Part shown: positions 61,541 through 64,000 of the stretch, piece by piece
Numbering within the stretch: position 1 is the first letter of the stretch
Layout of the letters: every line of letters starts with the position of its first letter
Assembly: GCA_051294375.1 (NCBI GenBank)
Contig: JBJCIZ010000239.1
Span: forward strand, 4,843,581-4,907,580
DNA length: 64,000 nucleotides
Origin: Paraspadella gotoi
Taxonomy: Eukaryota > Chaetognatha
Direction: 5' to 3'
Notes under the pieces: model-generated
The model's input: only the letters and a program-made list of their open reading frames with translations
What the model was told of the DNA's origin: nothing
The model's database searches: none
Position numbers and translations under genes: made by a program

Positions 61541-62225
61541 AAGATTCAAGTAAATGTGACTTATGTTTTTTTCCATTTAAACTCATTTACAATGGCACAA
61601 TTCCATCAAAACTTTATAATCTAGCTTCTTCACACCACTTTCCTACCCGCTCACAAAATTTCATTCAATCTATTATGGGGTAAAATAAGTAAAAAGATTC
61701 AAGTAAATGTGACTCATATTTTTTTCATTTAAACTCATTCCACTCGTACGTTTCCACCGAAACTTTATATCAAGCGCATCGTTACACATTTTTCTACCAC
61801 ACACAAAAATTTGAACTCAATCTATCCATCCAATTATGATTAATTAGAGTACTTATTAGTTAAATAAGTAAAAATATTTTAGTAAAATGCGACTTATGTT
61901 TTTTCCACTTAAACTCATTTCCACTCACACGATTTCGTCGAAACTTTATATCCAGCTTTATCACACACTTTCCTACCCACCAAAATTTCATTCCAATCCA
62001 ACCAGCCAATCACGAGTTATTGGAGCTTTTTGCTAAGGTGGGATGGATTGATTGACGGGACGGACGGACGGACGGACGGACGGACATCGTTTTTTTTTTG
62101 CATAATTTATCATAATTCGATGTTCTGACATGATATAAGTGTGTGCCGACAATATTGAGGGGGCGGACCGACGGACCGACAAAGTGAGTTATAGAGTCGG
62201 GATCTGCTGATAAGCAGATCTGACT
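61541..62225 (+). repeat. GGAC-repeat composite family, copy 2
   Basis: Three diverged monomers (about 61541-61693, 61694-61868, 61869-62020) with landmarks 'aaatgtgactta', 'aactcatt', 'actttatat' and 'cctaccc', then a clean (ggac) run (62061-62085) and the shared 'cataattcgatgttctgaca' and 'cggaccgacggaccgacaa' words. Copy 1 is at 49672-50205. Confidence 0.75.
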
Positions 62226-62436
62226 AAAAAGTGGATAGGACGATGCACCACTGTTGGAGGCGGATTTATGATGGGAAGGTGGCTCACGTCAGGTGGTATT
62301 GAGATCGCATCGGGGTCTCCCACGTCGTCCTCCAAACTGAGTCTGAGCGGGCGGCGCAGTCGACAGAAGCAATAGTCATATCGTATGGATCTATGAGATA
62401 TGAGAAGCACACAATTTGACAGGGAGACGCTGACCA

Positions 62437-62461
62437 NNNNNNNNNNNNNNNNNNNNNNNNN
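62437..62461. other. Assembly gap, 25 N
   Basis: Twenty-five N, shortly after the GGAC-family repeat. Confidence 1.
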
Positions 62462-63357
62462 CGATACGCGGAGTAAATTTAAGCAATACCCAACTACAGA
62501 TATAATGATTTGCTTTCTCTTTCGTCAGGGTTGATATTTATTAAAAAAAAATTACTTTTTTTTTTTTATTAAAAGAAATTGGATGTTTCCACTTTAATTT
62601 CTTTCTCGTAGCCTTCTTTTACCCGAAAACCTCTTCACTTGTCCTCAATCATAATCGTTTCACAGGGAAAGATCGGCCGTCTGAACTGTAGTTTTTACGG
62701 AATCCAAGGATTTTCTTTACGAATTTATTGTACAACACTTATTTCCCCATTTATTTACTTCTACAAGAATAAACATATTTACGATTTATTCGTCATTTAT
62801 ATCTCTTTGAGATTTAGAAAACCTTGCTCCCTGTTACAGCCAGTTCATCCGACGGCCGACGCCTCAACGCGTGACCCTCGACAGTAAAAACTACGCAAAC
62901 CGCCTCGTGGACTCGCCGTTCAACAAAAAAAAATATTTTAAATTCCTCTTCTCGAAATTCCTCGTTTGATTCTTTAAAAAAATGGAATAAAAACAAAATT
63001 TTTTTTCGCGAAAATGCCGCGAAGTCGATGGCAAAGTCGATGGCAAGTGTGGTTAGCTCACAGAGACAGGCCACAGCATGACGAAGTGACTGACCAACTG
63101 AAATGAGTCAGTTCTAAGACGTTGGAACGAAGGTGATTAGCGGAGGTGATTAAGTCGCAGGGAAGGTGATTCGTTTAACGTTAAGATGATTGTTTATTTG
63201 TTTAACCAATTTAGAAATAACTCAGATTCGATTAGAGATGAATTGATTGGTTGGCAGATTTTATTGATTGGTTAGAAACATTAACGAGTTCATTTAGTTT
63301 TGTTTCAACACTTTCTTAATGTAGTTTACATTTGTTGATTAATAAAAAACGAGTTTT
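62462..63357. other. Spacer with an inverted fragment of repeat S; no gene
   Basis: The minus strand at about 62870-62945 matches repeat S with many substitutions ('gttgaacggcg', 'tagtttttact'), and 'aagtcgatggcaaagtcgat' near 63020 resembles its 12-bp units. No gene is called. Confidence 0.5.
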
Positions 63358-64000
63358 TAATTGATAAAAGATTCTATTTGAATCGAGATTCAAAAGTCGA
63401 TGGTAAAGTCGATGAAAAAATCGCCGACAAAGTCGCCAACAAAGTCACCGGCGAATTCGGAGCATTTCGGCGGCGTGGAGATTTTCTATTTTTGTCATAT
63501 CCAAATCTCCGTCGTTGTATAGGGGTTGGAGAGGCAGGTGAAGAGCAACGGGCTTTTTTTGAATTTGCTTTTCAAGAGTTTTAGTTTTTATCAATCATGA
63601 TTCTTTTAACTTCAGTTAAATTTTGTTTTAATTCTACATCGCTCACTAATCCACGAATTTCTTCAAAGATTATCTTTGGGTGGCTAGTATTTACGACTGA
63701 TGGAAGAATTATTAATTGTAGACAAATCAAAACAAAGCATTTAAGAGCAATTAAAATTTTTGTTGTTGAAAGGCGTGTTTACAAGATGGTTACATATTTT
63801 TACTCTGTTACTGGAGAAAGCGATGCCTTTTTATTCGTGTACAATTGTTTAGTTACGTTTAAGATCGATAGAATCATTTGTTTTCGTTGAATATCTGAAT
63901 AGGGTTCCGTTAACCTAGGACTAAGCTCTGACGAACAAAGCCCGAGGTTTTTTATAAATATAGAAAATATTAACCAAAATCTTTTGAAAATTCAACCCTT
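63358..64000 (+). repeat. Dispersed repeat S, copy 2 (cut by the window end)
   Basis: Matches 56158-56797 along its whole length, with single-base indels. The frame at 63597-63890 (97 codons) is open only in this copy. Confidence 0.85.

Overview
This window looks like metazoan (probably invertebrate) nuclear DNA assembled from long reads. The supporting signs are GT-AG introns, tRNA-derived SINEs, a TA-flanked inverted-repeat DNA transposon, hammerhead-ribozyme motifs of the kind known from Penelope-like and SINE-like retroelements, dense CT/GA microsatellites, degenerate CCCTAA sequence, and fixed-size N gaps (25, 10 and 100 N). I cannot name the species. Most long open frames are artefacts of low-complexity DNA; only one gene family is well supported as coding.

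Layout. Positions 1-2046 are one arm (X) of a long inverted repeat. Positions 2047-7190 are CpG-rich with no recognisable gene, and 7191-8057 is an almost pure purine tract. From 8063 to 15627 the + strand is T-rich and gene-poor; it holds a striking pair of tandem hairpins (13931-14052) whose stems differ but still pair. From 15628 to 36000 there is a nested inverted-repeat complex: arm Y, unit Z, N gap, inverted Z, Z again, inverted X, N gap, inverted Y. It contains long pyrimidine/purine tracts and a CpG-rich TATA-box promoter-like segment in both Y arms. A smaller structure of the same kind lies at 36815-39330. The alternating orientations, N gaps at the fold points and a sudden change from apparently perfect to indel-rich identity mean an assembly or read artefact must be excluded before biology is claimed.

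The accessory part, 40-64 kb, holds a duplicated multi-exon gene. Copy 1 (41629-46132) has four exons and encodes about 1120 residues: a variable acidic region, a conserved region, and a four-helix membrane domain at the C-terminus. Two probable single-base insertions interrupt the last exon. Copy 2 (51564-55641) keeps exons 1-3 open with the same splice sites, but the last exon is not present before or after a 100-N gap. Copy 2 has been invaded by a 1693-bp TA-flanked transposon and a 171-bp insertion carrying a hammerhead-like motif and 12-bp target duplications; copy 1 preserves both empty sites. About 2.4 kb of repeats (SINEs, a minisatellite, a GGAC-repeat family and a tRNA 3' half) separates copy 2 from its upstream flank. 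The remainder, 56-64 kb, is a mosaic of repeats with a decayed gag-like gene and an unidentified broken open frame on the minus strand.
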